In this document: positions 12,401 to 24,389 of the stretch, one piece after another
Position numbering within the stretch: position 1 is the first letter of the stretch
Layout of the letters: each line of letters starts with the position of its first letter
Assembly: GCA_026874595.1 (NCBI GenBank)
Contig: CM049306.1
Span: 15,893,019 to 15,957,018 of the forward strand
DNA: 64,000 nt
DNA from: Sipunculus nudus
Lineage: Eukaryota > Annelida > Sipuncula > Golfingiida > Sipunculidae
Direction: 5' to 3'
Notes under the pieces: generated by a model
The model's database searches: none
The model's input: only the letters and a program-made list of their open reading frames with translations
What the model was told of the DNA's origin: nothing
Position numbers and translations under genes: made by a program

Positions 12401-13599
12401 ATGCTTGCCCTGTGAGCCTCCAACTGAAAGGGTCTGTGTGGAGAAAGATAAAAAATCCTTATGGTTCTGTCTATTGTAATCAGATTAAATAGTGATGAAA
12501 AAGACATGACAATGTTGATGTGTTAATTTTACAGTCAAGGACCCTGATGCATGTGAAAATGTAGTTAAACTAATAATTTGCAGATTTTCTCCCATGCCAG
12601 AGAAACTAATGGGTTAATCATTGATAATTAAGTATTTATAAAGCCTGGAACTGCACTAATTTAGTACTACTATTTGCATTTAATGGTCATATTCTTTATT
12701 AAACAAGAGAATGAAATGTGAATTGGGCAATAAGAAAACCGTAAAAAATGATATTACTGTAATATTAGTGGACGGCTGCCAGTTTCTAATTCTAAGTCAT
12801 TTATTGAACTATCAAAGGCCTGTGCCATCATCTCATAAAGTAATGTAGGATATGTAGACCTCTGACAAATGATCATTGAATTAATGAGTCTGATGATTGG
12901 CATCTGAACTAGCATTTACCAGAGATTCCTATTTTGGACTTAGGGAACTGTTTGTAAAATGGTAATCACCAATACATTTGGCCTATAGGTGTTAAGTAGT
13001 CAAGCCACAGCAGCAACTGAAGAACCTCAAGGTACCCTTTATTAGTCTTAGGTTAATCTGCAGGAAATCACTGGTTCCGTGTACAACAGACAGTTGAACC
13101 CTCTGAGTATACTGGTGTTACACTTGTATTAACCTCCATTCTGCCTATGGCCAAATTTGATATATATTTATTGACCAGATAAGCCCCAATCACTTTTGCT
13201 TTTATTTATCATGTCACACTCAGGATTATGTAAACGTGCAATTTGAAGATAACTGTCATTTGTTCTGTTTATCCCTTTAAACATCCAGTCACAATCTGTT
13301 TTTCACTTTAAACCCTGTTGAGTATATCATATTTTTATAGCAGTAGGTATACAGTTCTATAAAATATAATATATCTGCCAAGTTAAATATTTTATAAAAA
13401 GTTGATTTTACAAAAATTACATACTGGATTTTTTTTTAAATATTTGATATGAATATTACATTTATTTAACACCTTGTCAGGAAACTTAAGTTAAAGCTAG
13501 TTCCAATCAGACTTTGATTAGGGAATGTGACATAGCCTATGAATATTTAACTTCAATGAATGTTCTGTGACCAATTTAAGTCGTCCCATGGTAACCCCT
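9407..13599. other. Unique A+T-rich DNA, no gene seen
   Basis: No shared repeat family and no credible splice-bounded exon. A small direct repeat of ATTTGAAAATTAATT occurs near 12240 and 12281. Open frames are short and of non-coding composition. Confidence 0.5.
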
Positions 13600-14335
13600 A
13601 TACTTGGCTATACCTCAGGGACACTTGAGCGACGAACTGTAAGTTTACATCATTAATCAACCAAGCCAGGTGACGGCTACAGCCGCGGAGCCCTGATTAG
13701 ACCGTGTATTTCTTCAGCATTCCGCGCAGGGCCTCTCATCAAAGATGTATAGAGCTTACAGAAGAGCTCTGTGCAGGTGGTCAAACTTGTGTGAGCACAT
13801 GTTGCTTATTATTTCCAAGTTCCCACAGCAGTTACTATACTAAAATGTACTTTAATATACAGCAAGTATTCCATGCCATATACAGGTAGTGGTATTCTTA
13901 TAAGGATGTTATTGATTTATCTGTAAGAGGTAGTTAGTATGAGTGCAGATCAAAGAGTTGTATGCTTGGTCTGGTGGCTGCACCTCTTGCTTTGCTTGAG
14001 AACCTACTGTGGTCAGCTACTGCACCAATCATGAGTATGTAGCCTCAATTTACTGGATCCCAATAACAGGAGTGATTGTTCGGTGTATCATTCCCAGGCT
14101 ACCTGAGACCATGTACGCTTGGGAAAAGGTTACTCAGGTTGAGCCACCTGTGCCCATCCTTGTCTTGCTGTTTATTGTCTTCCTTGGCTGGAAACAACCT
14201 GGCGTTGAAGGCTTGATTGCTGCAGACACTGTTATGGAAGTGAGATGCCACCAGGGAGGTTCCTTGAGTGACTTTCTGACAATGGTTCAGTGCATGACTG
14301 TACCTGTCCCAAGCATGCAGGCCTGACCATGTTTT
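13600..14335. other. Locally G+C-richer stretch with a 105-codon open frame, significance unclear
   Basis: This part is visibly less A+T-rich (CAGGTGACGGCTACAGCCGC near 13670). It holds an open frame on the plus strand at 14009-14326 with a hydrophobic middle (PILVLLFIVFLGW). I recognise no domain, see no clear upstream promoter or splice sites, and overlapping minus-strand frames are also open. It could be a diverged exon, a regulatory island or chance. I do not call it a gene. Confidence 0.25.
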
Positions 14336-17300
14336 TAATTATAAAGTTGCCCCTTGTAAAGATGGGAGAGTGCCATTCATGGGAGGTTAATGATTGGTGG
14401 TCTGTAAGAAATGTAGATTGGAGCCAAGGATAAGGTACAAATAGGTTGGACATATTTAATAAGTCAGCACCAGCAGACTTTAGATTAACATTTTTGTAGT
14501 ATGTTTATGACCATGATGGTTTAGTAAAAACAAAAAAACACATGAAAATATTACTCTTGCGTGGGAGTGGGAATATGATTGGTGACATTGTTCCATAAGG
14601 TACCATGGCAGAGCATAGGAACAGTGTTTCCACAATGGGAGGGAAGAAATGAAAAAGTTAAGTGGTGAATCAGACGCCCAAAACACTGGCTTATTGATGC
14701 AGGCTTCTGGACAGTAAGTGGAATACTACTCTGTCTAACTGACTCATATATTATTGATATAAGAGGAATGTGTGCTTCACCACAAATGATGTTAACTGCC
14801 AACTCTTCCAAAGAAGCATATCACTCAAAATATATCTTCCATGAGTACATCTTACCCGTTAATTTACATAAAAGTTCACTAGGGTTGAATGATCTAAACC
14901 CCACACAGGTAATGTCAGCTTATGATATATTATGACAAGTTCATAATTTTATGATGTTAAATATTTTGCTTTATTTCCTGTTTGCAGACCAGGCATCACA
15001 TTTATGCATAAATTATTGTTTCTTCAGCATAGTGTATTAGCTTCTGTTTCCCGTAATATATTTCTATATATTGATCTTTATGTACATTTTATTCTGCAAT
15101 TTTTTTAATACAGAAATAAACTCCTCATATATAAATTGTCTACAAACATCAGGGACTAGTTATTCTAGGTCATTATCATCTATCAATGACAGGACAAAAT
15201 GGAGGGCTATTCTTACTGCCTATTAACTCCGAGGTAGTCAAGCACACTAAGAAGTCCCAAAACTGACAGGTGAGATGGAGTGTGCCAACAAGAGACAGAG
15301 GCTACCTGTTGTCCTCACGACCTTTCTGAGCATGCTTACTGATAATAACCATGCACAATAAAACTTTTTTTTAATCACATGTGACGAGTAGTACTTGATC
15401 TAGATATTTATAGCCTTTCCTAAAGCTGACCCCGGGAGGAGTGGGCTTTAGAGCAGGGTCTCTGGAAGTCAGCAAGAAGAAATGTGGACTGGCTGCCTGT
15501 AATTACAGGCAAGAATGGGTAAAGCACAGCATGATCAGGCAAGTCAATCAGGAGCCTATGATCATGACCACGTGTGACCTCATGCCATTGAAGAAGTTGT
15601 GTTGTTCCTGCTCCAGCAGAAGCCCTTTTTAGTGAAGGATTTTAGACGGAGAACAAATTGATTTTGAGGTTGTAGGTCAGATGTTATGCAGCCTAAGCAC
15701 ATGGAAACACACAATATGATGTACGTTCTCTGTCATGTACTTTACACTCTATAAAAAAGACAGTATTTATCATTCAAATATTTAGCTATAATATCAAACA
15801 TGTTTATATGTCTCTTAGTAGATGCTTTGTACTTTTCTTGTTGAAATCTTGATGGAAATATGGTCTAATTTATTGAGTAGTTTGAAAGAAATTTATACTT
15901 TTTTAAGAAATTCCCATTAATGCCACAGATATTCTTTCAGTTTACAGTTACATGAAAGGTGTTTTGCCTTCTTAGTTCTTAATCACCTTCCATCCACGTT
16001 CACCTTCCATCCATGTTCATCATTATCTGTTTCATGGGCAATGATTGCAGTCTCATATCTGATCACTTTCAGACAGATTCAACTTGTACTCATAATCTTA
16101 TCATTGGAAACAAAACTATAACCAGTCACATTGTGAATATGTGTTCAGCAATATGATTCCATCAACCAAATTAGCATATTGATTTACCTGATGTGTCATT
16201 TGTGGAGGGTACAAAGTGAAACATGACCTTCAGTTATGATAGAAGTAACCATCAACTCAACTGAGTACTTGATTATGTTATAAATTACTCTTTCATAATG
16301 CAAAATACCAGCAAAATCTGGGGGGGGGGGATTTTTGCAGAAATTCAGTTTAACCTGTCATTGTATTAACTTGTCATTGTGGCTCAATTTATCTTTGAAA
16401 CAGAAGGACACTACACAAAGATCATCTCTTGAAACATGAAGATGTATCAGTCCCCAAGGCTTACAAAATGTTTCACCAGCTCTGATTAGATCTTATGACA
16501 TGTTGATCTTATCAAATATTTTCTTGATATTTTTAACAATAGTTAAGTATCCTTCTGAATGGACCAAGTCCCTGGCTACAGGTGTCTGATGCTTATGTAA
16601 AAATCATGACTTTGGAAATGACTGAATCACTTCTAGACATGAGGTTAGGCTGAAATGACCTTCTAATGTCCAAGTGATTCATCAAGCACAAGTATATTCA
16701 GATTTGTCTGTAATATTTCTTCACAAATTTGATCAACTGTTGATCATGACTGTTCCACTATCTTCACCTGGTCTATACTGAATGACTCAGTCCAATGACA
16801 AGTGGTTCTGGCATGGTTTTTGTACGTTATGAGTGTTTGAGTAAGTCCTCAAGGTCCTATCACTGATAGTGGTTTCTTTGGTATCCTGTCTAGCAATGGC
16901 AAACAGCTAAGTGTTAGGTATACACAATGGTGATTAATGGTGCACTTGCATCTCAAGTATGTCTCATATCTTCAGCATCATTCACTTAGAACTTGATGGT
17001 TCTGCCATGTGTTTTTGATACCACTTGGTGCTTTCTCTTCTGTGTTGATACCCCAGCAGATGCCATATTGTAACCAGCAGAACAGAAATTTCTAATATTT
17101 TAAAAATAGATATGATACAGTAACACACTGAAAAAAAACATTAAGATTCATTTTTTACCAGTGAAGAAGTCTTCATGAAATAGAAACAGGGCATAGAAAT
17201 TGTATGATTTCTTTCATTTGAGCTTATTACATGAAACTTTGCGTATAGAAGAAATAACTGCCTTAAAGTTAAAGATACCAAAGTTTTTTTGGGATTTACA

Positions 17301-17396
17301 AAAAGAGAGGAAAGTGACATTTTAATTCAGTGTGTGACATTTTATTTATTGTAATTCAGTGGGGTAACTGATTATCATTAAATATATATATTTTAA
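14336..17396. other. Unique A+T-rich DNA, no gene seen
   Basis: Only local oddities: a short duplication of CACCTTCCATCCA at 15985-16015 and a G10 run at about 16321. No recognisable coding sequence. Confidence 0.5.
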
Positions 17397-18180
17397 CAAT
17401 AAGTCATCTGGACTATTGTCATGGTTATTTGACCATCATCTGGCCAGCCAGAAGTCAGTTAACAGGGCACATTTTGAAACAATTTGACCAATGTATCCAA
17501 AATTCAACATAGAGTTAGATGTCCCTAAATTCTCCTTCAAAATCTGAAACCAGGTCACTGCGACTTCAATCCTTTGAGAAATTATGGAAAAACCTCCTTT
17601 TTCAGTTAAAACTTATTGTTACACTTCAAAACTGTCCACTTAGGAAATTTTACTGTATTTGGTATTCTGTTTATATTTGATATAACAATTTCTGGATATA
17701 TTTCTTTGTACACTCCAGAAATTTAGTCAATATTGGGTAAATCATTGAAGTTATGGGCCCAAATATAATGCATTTGGTCAAAAATCAGGAAAAATATTTA
17801 CTCACTTAAAATTTCAATTAAAAATTATTTCAAGCAGATAGTTTTATCCAACCTAGTTTTATTTGTATACCAGAAATTAAGTCAAATATTTTAATTTTTT
17901 TCAGTCATTAGCATAAAAGTAAAATCATATATTACTTAAATTTTGCCCAACTTTGACTATAGCACATTTTTATCCGTATGTACTTTCACTTTTATTTTCA
18001 TATAATGGATAGGAAAGGTTTTAAGCTAATAAAATCTGAAATTTGAAAGGAATTGGTGGAAAAGGATAGATTCTTTTCAAGTTTTCATACATCATGTCAA
18101 GTGTTGTTTACATCAAGCCAACCCAGTCCAGTGGTCTACAGTAAGAGATGCAGCTGAGTACCGTGAACCACAGGTCCTTT
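17397..18180 (+). mobile_element. Family A element, copy A2 (single core unit, degraded 5' end)
   Basis: The 5' side retains only ATAAGTCATCTG(G)ACTATTGTCATGG of the usual hairpin region, and the microsatellite is almost gone. One core unit follows (ACATTTTGAAAC...CCAAAATTCAACAT...TTAGATGTCCC...TTGCCCAACTTTGAC). The 3' module CAGCTGAGTACCGTGAACCACAGGTCC lies at 18150-18177 and leads into a T-run. It is more diverged than its neighbour A3, suggesting greater age. Confidence 0.75.
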
Positions 18181-18221
18181 TTTTTTTTTTTTAGCTCAGC
18201 TGACTATAAGTCATCTGAGCT
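18178..18221 (+). other. Head-to-tail joint between A2 and A3
   Basis: The 3' module of A2 ends in a run of Ts that is at the same time the T-run opening A3, followed at once by the A3 hairpin AGCTCAGCTGACT-ATA-AGTCATCTGAGCT (18193-18221, one mismatch). No intervening host DNA is visible. Confidence 0.8.
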
Positions 18222-19420
18222 ATAGTCATAGTCCTTTGTCCTTAAGCTGTCCGTCCATCTGTCTGTCTGTCCGTCTGTTAAATTGGCACGTTTTGAAACC
18301 ATTGGACCTACAAATCTGAAATTCGGCATACCATTAGATGTCCCCAAAATCTCCTACCATACCGAAATTTGGGTCAATAGGACTTCGTTTCTTCAAAATA
18401 TTAAGGAAAACCTCCATTTTCCATTAAAAACCCATTGTTACACTTCAAGACTGCCTAATATCAAAACCACTGCCCTGATATTGATCATTTTTAATATATT
18501 AATTCCTTTAATATTTCCTTTGTACATACCACAAATTAGTTCAATATTTTATTTAAATTCTTTAAGTTATGGGCCCAAACATAACGCACTTTGTAAATAT
18601 TCAGGAAATATATTTACTCCCTTAACTTGAGAATTGCTGAAGCTAGAGACTTTTTTTTCAGGTATGTAACTATATTTAATCAAGATTCAATTGTATACCC
18701 AAATTTAGATCTGAATTTTCTAAATTTTATAAGTTATTAGCATAAATATGAAATCTGTACCTTAAATTTTGACCATGGCACATTTTTTCCCTGTAACTGC
18801 TGTGGGTTTTATGTTCACAGCATGTTTTATTAGCATTTTATCAGTTAACATCTGAAATTTAAAACCAGTTGATCAAAAACTGTAGCTTTTATTAAAGTTT
18901 TCAAGCACCATGTCAAGTGTTGTTTACATCAAGCTAATGTTATGCAGTTTGCTAGAGCTCAGCTTCCCAGCTTCCCAGGCAGCTCTCAGCTCCCAAAATT
19001 TGGAATCCCCTACCATGCCAAGAATTTTGTCACTAGGACTTTATTCCTTTGAGATATTTAGGAAAATCTTCAATTTTCCATTAAAAATCCATTGTTACAC
19101 TTCAAGACTGCCCAATATCAAAACCACTGATCTGACTTGATCATATATAATATACATAACATAATTTAATCAAGATTCAATTGTATACTGTAAATTAGAT
19201 CTGAATATTACAAATTTTATAAGTTATTTGCATAAATATAAAATCAGTACGTTAAATTTTGCCCAAATTTTACCATGGCACATTTTTTTTCCACTAAGTG
19301 CTGTGGATTTAATTTTCACAGTATGTTCACATAAGCATATCAGCTGTTAAGATCTGAAATTTGAAACCAATTGATCAAAAACTGTAGATTTTATTCAAGT
19401 TTTCAGACATCATATCAAGT

Positions 19421-20625
19421 TGTAACATTGCCCTTTGACCTGGACCTCAGTTGGCCATGCAGGGGTGGGGCATCAACACTGATTGTTACAGTCAATATAG
19501 AGATGCCCCATAACCAATCACAATGCAGGGTTTCTACCCTGCCTTCTTCAGCCTGTATTTAAGGGAGAAAAACTCAGAAACTCACCCTCTCTCTTGGACC
19601 AGAGCAGTGGACCCCTATGCATGCCTGCCCTCTGTGGCAGGCAAAGGGTATGGCTTCTTTTTCACCTTGGGGTTGGTTTAACGACAGTGTTGGCTACCCA
19701 GGTGAAGAGCCAACCACTTCCAAAGAGCAGTGTTTTTGTCTAGCCTGGTAAGTACCTTTCTGTTCCATTTATAAGTTTAGATAATAATATGCAGTCCTGA
19801 GAAATTGAAGGTTTTGGCTCTAAATTTTATTCCAGTAAAGGAGTGTTATTTTATCTCTTTAAATTGTGCGAGTGCATGTTGCCCAAGCCCAATTTCCTCC
19901 CAGAATAAATAAGCAGCTACATCTGGCGAGCGATGCTTTTCAGCTGTTACTAACAGCTAGGAGATGAATTCTGGTAAATAAATTACTTGTTTTGAGTTAA
20001 TTTTAGGTTTTTTAGCATCAGTATATACTTATAACAAGGGGCTTAGGTTGTAAAATACTGCTAAATAAGCGATCTATTCAAATGGAAACATAGTAACAGC
20101 TTTAAAAATGGCTGAGTTTCATTTCTTAAGGAAATTCCTTTTATTTAGTGCATTCATTTTGTGAACCAGAATAGGGGCTTTTTATAAATGTAGGCCCCTG
20201 TCTGTTTAAAGAACAATGTGCATTATTTTATTTGGAAAGGCTAGTACTACTTTAGATTCCTATTGATAAACCATTATAGTAATTTGCTCTTCTTTGGCTA
20301 TAAAGCGGTGTATACATTATAGAACAGTATATGCTTCAATAATCATCTTCAAAGTTCAAAATCATTGGTAGGTGTACAGTAATTACACAGTATTGAACCT
20401 TTATCTGTACAATTTACAGTAAATACTATGGCCATTTTCATTGTAGATAAATCAGTCATATTAGTTTTACATTCCTATAAAATGAAATATCATTATATTT
20501 CTAATTACTTCAATCCTTGATTGAAATTAAATCCCTCAGTGTCAAACTTGTATTGTGTGTTCTCACTAGGAGCTTATATATAAAAAAAAAATAAAATTAA
20601 AAAAAAGTGTACAAATGTTATGTAA
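19421..20625 (+). mobile_element. LTR-like or promoter-like insertion inside A3
   Basis: The family A core reads TTCAGACATCATATCAAGT up to 19420, then new DNA begins TGTAACATTGCC, and core sequence (TTGTTTACATCAA) resumes near 20630. The first 500 bases resemble an LTR: TGT start; CCAAT at 19514; TATTTAAG box at 19556; AATAAATAA at 19904-19912; a GCTACA end at 19921; then TCTGGCGAGCGATG, which could be a primer-binding-site-like leader. There is no coding sequence and no second LTR, and I cannot find a clean target duplication. A captured host promoter and first exon is the alternative. Confidence 0.4.
19510..19754 (+). promoter_or_regulatory. Promoter-like block with CCAAT box, TATA-like box and consensus 5' splice site
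   Basis: ACCAATCAC lies at 19513-19521 and TATTTAAG at 19556-19563, about 40 bases downstream. An ideal donor G|GTAAGTA (GT at 19748-19749) is about 160 bases past the expected start. A hairpin-forming pair TGGGGCATC / GATGCCCCA lies just upstream, at about 19466-19510. The spacing fits an RNA polymerase II promoter followed by a short non-coding exon, or the U3/R part of an LTR. No transcript evidence is available. Confidence 0.35.
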
Positions 20626-20759
20626 ATGTATTGTTTACATCAACCATTAGTATGCAGTGTACTTCAGCCAGCTCTCAGCCGGGCAGGGTGTTGTGTAATA
20701 TCTTCACTCCTTACCAGCTCTATCTAGGTGATCTGGGTCAGGCTCTTTCTCTCTGTCTC

Positions 20760-20785
20760 TCTCCCCCCCCCCCCCCCTTTCCTCC
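20760..20785. repeat. CT/poly-C low-complexity tract
   Basis: CTCTCTGTCTCTCTC runs into a stretch of about 15 Cs within the part of A3 that flanks the insertion. Confidence 0.8.
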
Positions 20786-22120
20786 CACCACTCCATTCTG
20801 TTGACAGAACTGTACAATACACAAGATGAATCTTATAATTTTACATTTTTTTTCAGAAACCAGCAGTAACCACAGAGACCCACCCAGCCCTTCGATACAC
20901 AGGACTAATGAACAAGATTCAATTGTATACCCAATATTATTAGTACTGAATTTTTCAAATTTTATAAGTTATTAGCATAAATATAAAATCAGTACCTGAA
21001 ATTTTGCCGAATTCTGACCATGGCACTTATGTTTCACGAAAGCACTGTTGATATAATTTTCATATCATGTACATAAAGATTTCAGCTTGTTAGTTTTGAA
21101 AGCTGAAAGAAATTGGCCAAAAACTGTAGCTTTTATTAAAGTTTTTATGTGACCATGTCATACCCAGGCTCAACCTAGCCGCTCTTCAGTCACCTGTATA
21201 TTGACCTTGTTGACCTTCAGGCAAATTATGCACGCTTGAGGCGCTTGAGGCGGGGCATATACTTGGCAGAGAGGCAGCTTATGGCTGGCCACAATTGATC
21301 CAGGTGTCCAACCCAACTCATCTAGTAGTTGTTTTGACCAACAACATAACAATAAACAATAAATTAATCAATTTTTATTGGTTTTTAATAACAAATTTAA
21401 GAAAAGTTAATTGAAAAGGAATTTGATAGTTGATGAGTAACAGGAAATTACCTTGCAGTTACTGATGTTGTAAGAATCTTGTATGGATGGATGAAAATGT
21501 ATTCCAAATAACACCATGGTTTCAAAGCTGAGATTACTTTAATTTTTTTTCTGATACATTTTTTTTTTAAATAAAAATATTTGAATATGTTAAAAGATCA
21601 GATCTTAAACAAGTTCTCATTATGATATCTGTATTGTTACTAATTATCATAATTAAGACCCTTTTTGCTATGTCTAGTGCGTAGATTGATTTGAAAGTAG
21701 TTCAAAGTGAATATAACAGTTTTTTTTAAATATAAATAAAAGCCAATAAACCTGGAACTTATGATAATTAAATTTGTGAATTTTGTATATTCTGGGTTCT
21801 TTACATCTTTGTTGGCTGAAACTGAATAAATACCAGACATGGTGCAAATACTTTGCAAATGTATTTGAATATGAATATGAATATGTACTCCATAATTTCA
21901 TGCATAAGAATAGGAATAGAGGTAAAAATGAAAGTATTTAAATACAAATGCACAATCTTTCAAAATGTATTTATGAATGCACTCATTAATATATTCTATA
22001 ATATTATTATAATAATCATTTATATCAGTTATATTATTGAAAAAAAATCATATAATTCTGTTATTACTTTTAATTTAAATTATATTTGGCACAATATCTT
22101 TATTAAATTTTCATAAATAA

Positions 22121-23112
22121 CTAGATGTGGTCAGACAAACTAGTAGTGGACTAGTTTACATATGGGTGAAAAATTAAGTTAAATTTGAAAAATATGACAA
22201 ACAGAAACAAGTTTTTATCCATATGCATAAGGGAAAAAAATCCTACTGGATCAAATGATATGAAAGAAGATATATCTGAAAAAAATGTGCAATAGAAAAT
22301 CACTGAATGTAGTCTGTTAGCCATATTTGATTTTTAAGAAGTCTGTTATTCAGTATTAGGTCTGGAGCCCTCATTGGCACTAATGATCCCTGTGAAATTG
22401 GGAAAGCTGCAGTAGGTTGTTGTTGAGTTATCCAATGTGAAAGAAAATCAGGGATCAGGCTGTGGTGGCCATATTCCAATTCCAACAGGTCTGTAATTCA
22501 ATGGGTCTGGAGCCCTTATTTGTACCAACCATCCCTGTAAATTTGAGAAAGCTGAAGTATGTTGTTGTTGAGTTATCGCGCATGAAAGAAAATCAGCAAA
22601 TGGGCTTTAGCAGCCATATTTGAATTCCAACAAGTCTGTTATTCAATAGGTCTGGAGCTCATATAGGTACCAATCATTCCTGTGAATTTGGGAAAGCTGC
22701 AGTAGGTTGTTGTTGATTCATTGCGTGTGAAAGAAAATCAGCGAATGAACTGTGGTGGCTGTATTGGAATTCCAACAGGTCTGTTATTCAATAGGTGGAG
22801 AGCCGTCATAGGTACCAATCATCCCTGTGAATTTGGGAAAGCTGCAGTAGGTTGTTTTTTAAGTGATCACGCACGAAAGAAAATCAGCAAATGGGCTGTA
22901 GCAGCCATATTGAAATACCAGCAAGTCTGTAATTCAGTAGGTCTGGAGCTGTCATAGGTACCAATCATCCCTGTGAATTTGGGAAAGCTGTATTATGTTG
23001 TTGTTGAGTTATCGCGCGCGAAAGAAAGTGTCACTGACGGAAGGATGGATGGACAGAAGGACGGACTGACACGGCGATCACTATAGGGCTGCGCTTTTCA
23101 AGCGGGGCCCTA
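22121..23112 (-). mobile_element. Element E2: complete tandem-core element nested in A3
   Basis: Read on the minus strand: 5' hairpin at 23112-23083 (TAGGGCCCCGCTTG...), a CAGTCCGTCC/TCCATCC microsatellite (about 23073-23035), then five core units of about 145 bp. The unit phrase starts near 22359, 22504, 22649, 22793 and 22940. It ends in a perfect hairpin AAACTAGT-CCACT-ACTAGTTT (22157-22137) followed by GTCTGACCACATCTAG and TT. A hairpin some 12-16 bases before a CTRR|T end is the classic Helitron 3' signature. The flanks match family A sequence present without this block in A1. No ORF is kept. Confidence 0.8.
22137..22157. other. 3' subterminal hairpin of E2
   Basis: Eight-base perfect arms (AAACTAGT / ACTAGTTT) with a 5-base loop, 12 bases from the CTAG terminus at 22121-22124 (minus-strand reading). 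Confidence 0.7.
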
Positions 23113-23385
23113 CTGTTAATGGACAGTTTTTCAAATACTTCTACTGCAATGTGGATAAAGTTATATTGCCAAGTCAAAACCTGTGTGACAATAGCACTCC
23201 ATTTGTAAATAATATAAATGACATCAAGTCTCCAAAGATACTATCAAAATCTTACATAAGTTAAACATCAACAACTCCATTCAGATTATATTAAAACATA
23301 AACCAAGCATGTGCCTCATTTCCAAATCGTGTTTTGTGATCATATATAACAGCTGAGCGCTGTGACCCATTGGTCCCTTGTTTAC

Positions 23386-24110
23386 AGGAAGGTGTGTAGC
23401 AATTTTTCTGTTGTTCATAAATACACAAATTCTTCTTATAAATAACCTCCATGAAATGTATCATAAAAATCTAAAAGTCACTTGACTTTAAGTGATTTGA
23501 GCAGTACATAAGCCCATATCTTTTCATCCATCTGATTTAAAGCACATTTCATGACAATTAAAGTTGTTACTTTGATAACAAGGCTGGTCTAGATAATTAT
23601 CTCTATAAGAAAACAGAGACTAGACGTTGCTTCATCTTGGAGCTAGGACTAAATAAGACCAACCAGCTGTCAGGTTCATGTCATTATCACTAACTAATCA
23701 CAAACTTCTTATGCAGCACTGAGACAAATTTATGTTAAGATTTTTTTTACAGAAATTGAAAGTAGGTCACAGTTACCTGTTTTTGTACAAGATATGTTCA
23801 AAAGCTTGATTTTTATTTCAGCCCAATTGTTAACATGATGGTTATTAAAGTTGTACAGATGAATGCCAGAGCTGAAAATTTCCTGTGAGATATATTGTGT
23901 TAAAGGAACAGTTATGTAATCAAACATTTAATGAGATTAATATGAATTTGCTTCATCAAGTTTTGGTTCCAAAATAGCCAGGAGGCAATCGGACAAACCT
24001 GTCATATTTTTTAGGCTACAGACTTTTAATTTAATTTAAGCAGCTCATACATTGCATGCCATGGAGTCACTTGTTCACTTCAGTTTAGAAAAGGCTAGAC
24101 AGTTTACATC
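23386..24110. other. Unique A+T-rich DNA, no gene seen
   Basis: No repeat shared with the window and no credible exon between A3 and the 70-bp array. Confidence 0.55.
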
Positions 24111-24389
24111 CTCTTCCTCTTTATACATTAAACAATGAAAGTGGTACCAAAACACTTCACAAGGTTTCTACTCAAATAAACTCTTCCTCTTTATACATTA
24201 AACAATGAAAGTGGTACCAAAACACTTCACAAGGTTTCTACTCAAATAAACTCTTCCTCTTTATACATTAAACAATGAAAGTGGTACCAAAACACTTCAC
24301 AAGGTTTCTACTCAAATAAACTCTTCCTCTTTATACATTAAACAATGAAAGTGGTACCAAAACGCTTCACAAGGTTTCTACTCAAATAA
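24111..24389. repeat. 70-bp tandem repeat, four nearly identical copies
   Basis: Units start at 24111, 24181, 24251 and 24321 and read CTCTTCCTCTTTATACATTA...GGTACCAAAACACTTCACAAGG...CTCAAATAAA. The only differences I see are one substitution in the fourth copy (AACGCTTCAC for AACACTTCAC) and the truncated end of that copy. Such homogeneity implies very recent expansion or an assembly duplication. Confidence 0.95.

Larger units (their letters stand above)
18187..23385 (+). mobile_element. Family A element, copy A3, carrying two nested insertions
   Basis: After the 5' hairpin and a CTGTCCGTC-type microsatellite (18247-18280), core units appear near 18290-18960 and 18985-19420, with a further partial unit at 20925-21170. 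The 3' region 21170-22118 plus 23150-23350 aligns with A1 (about 3950-5100). The end module CAGCTGAGCGC...GACCCATTGGTCCCTTG is at 23351-23380. The core is interrupted by the segment from 19421 to about 20625 and the 3' region by E2 (22121-23112). A1 serves as the uninterrupted reference for both sites. Confidence 0.8.
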
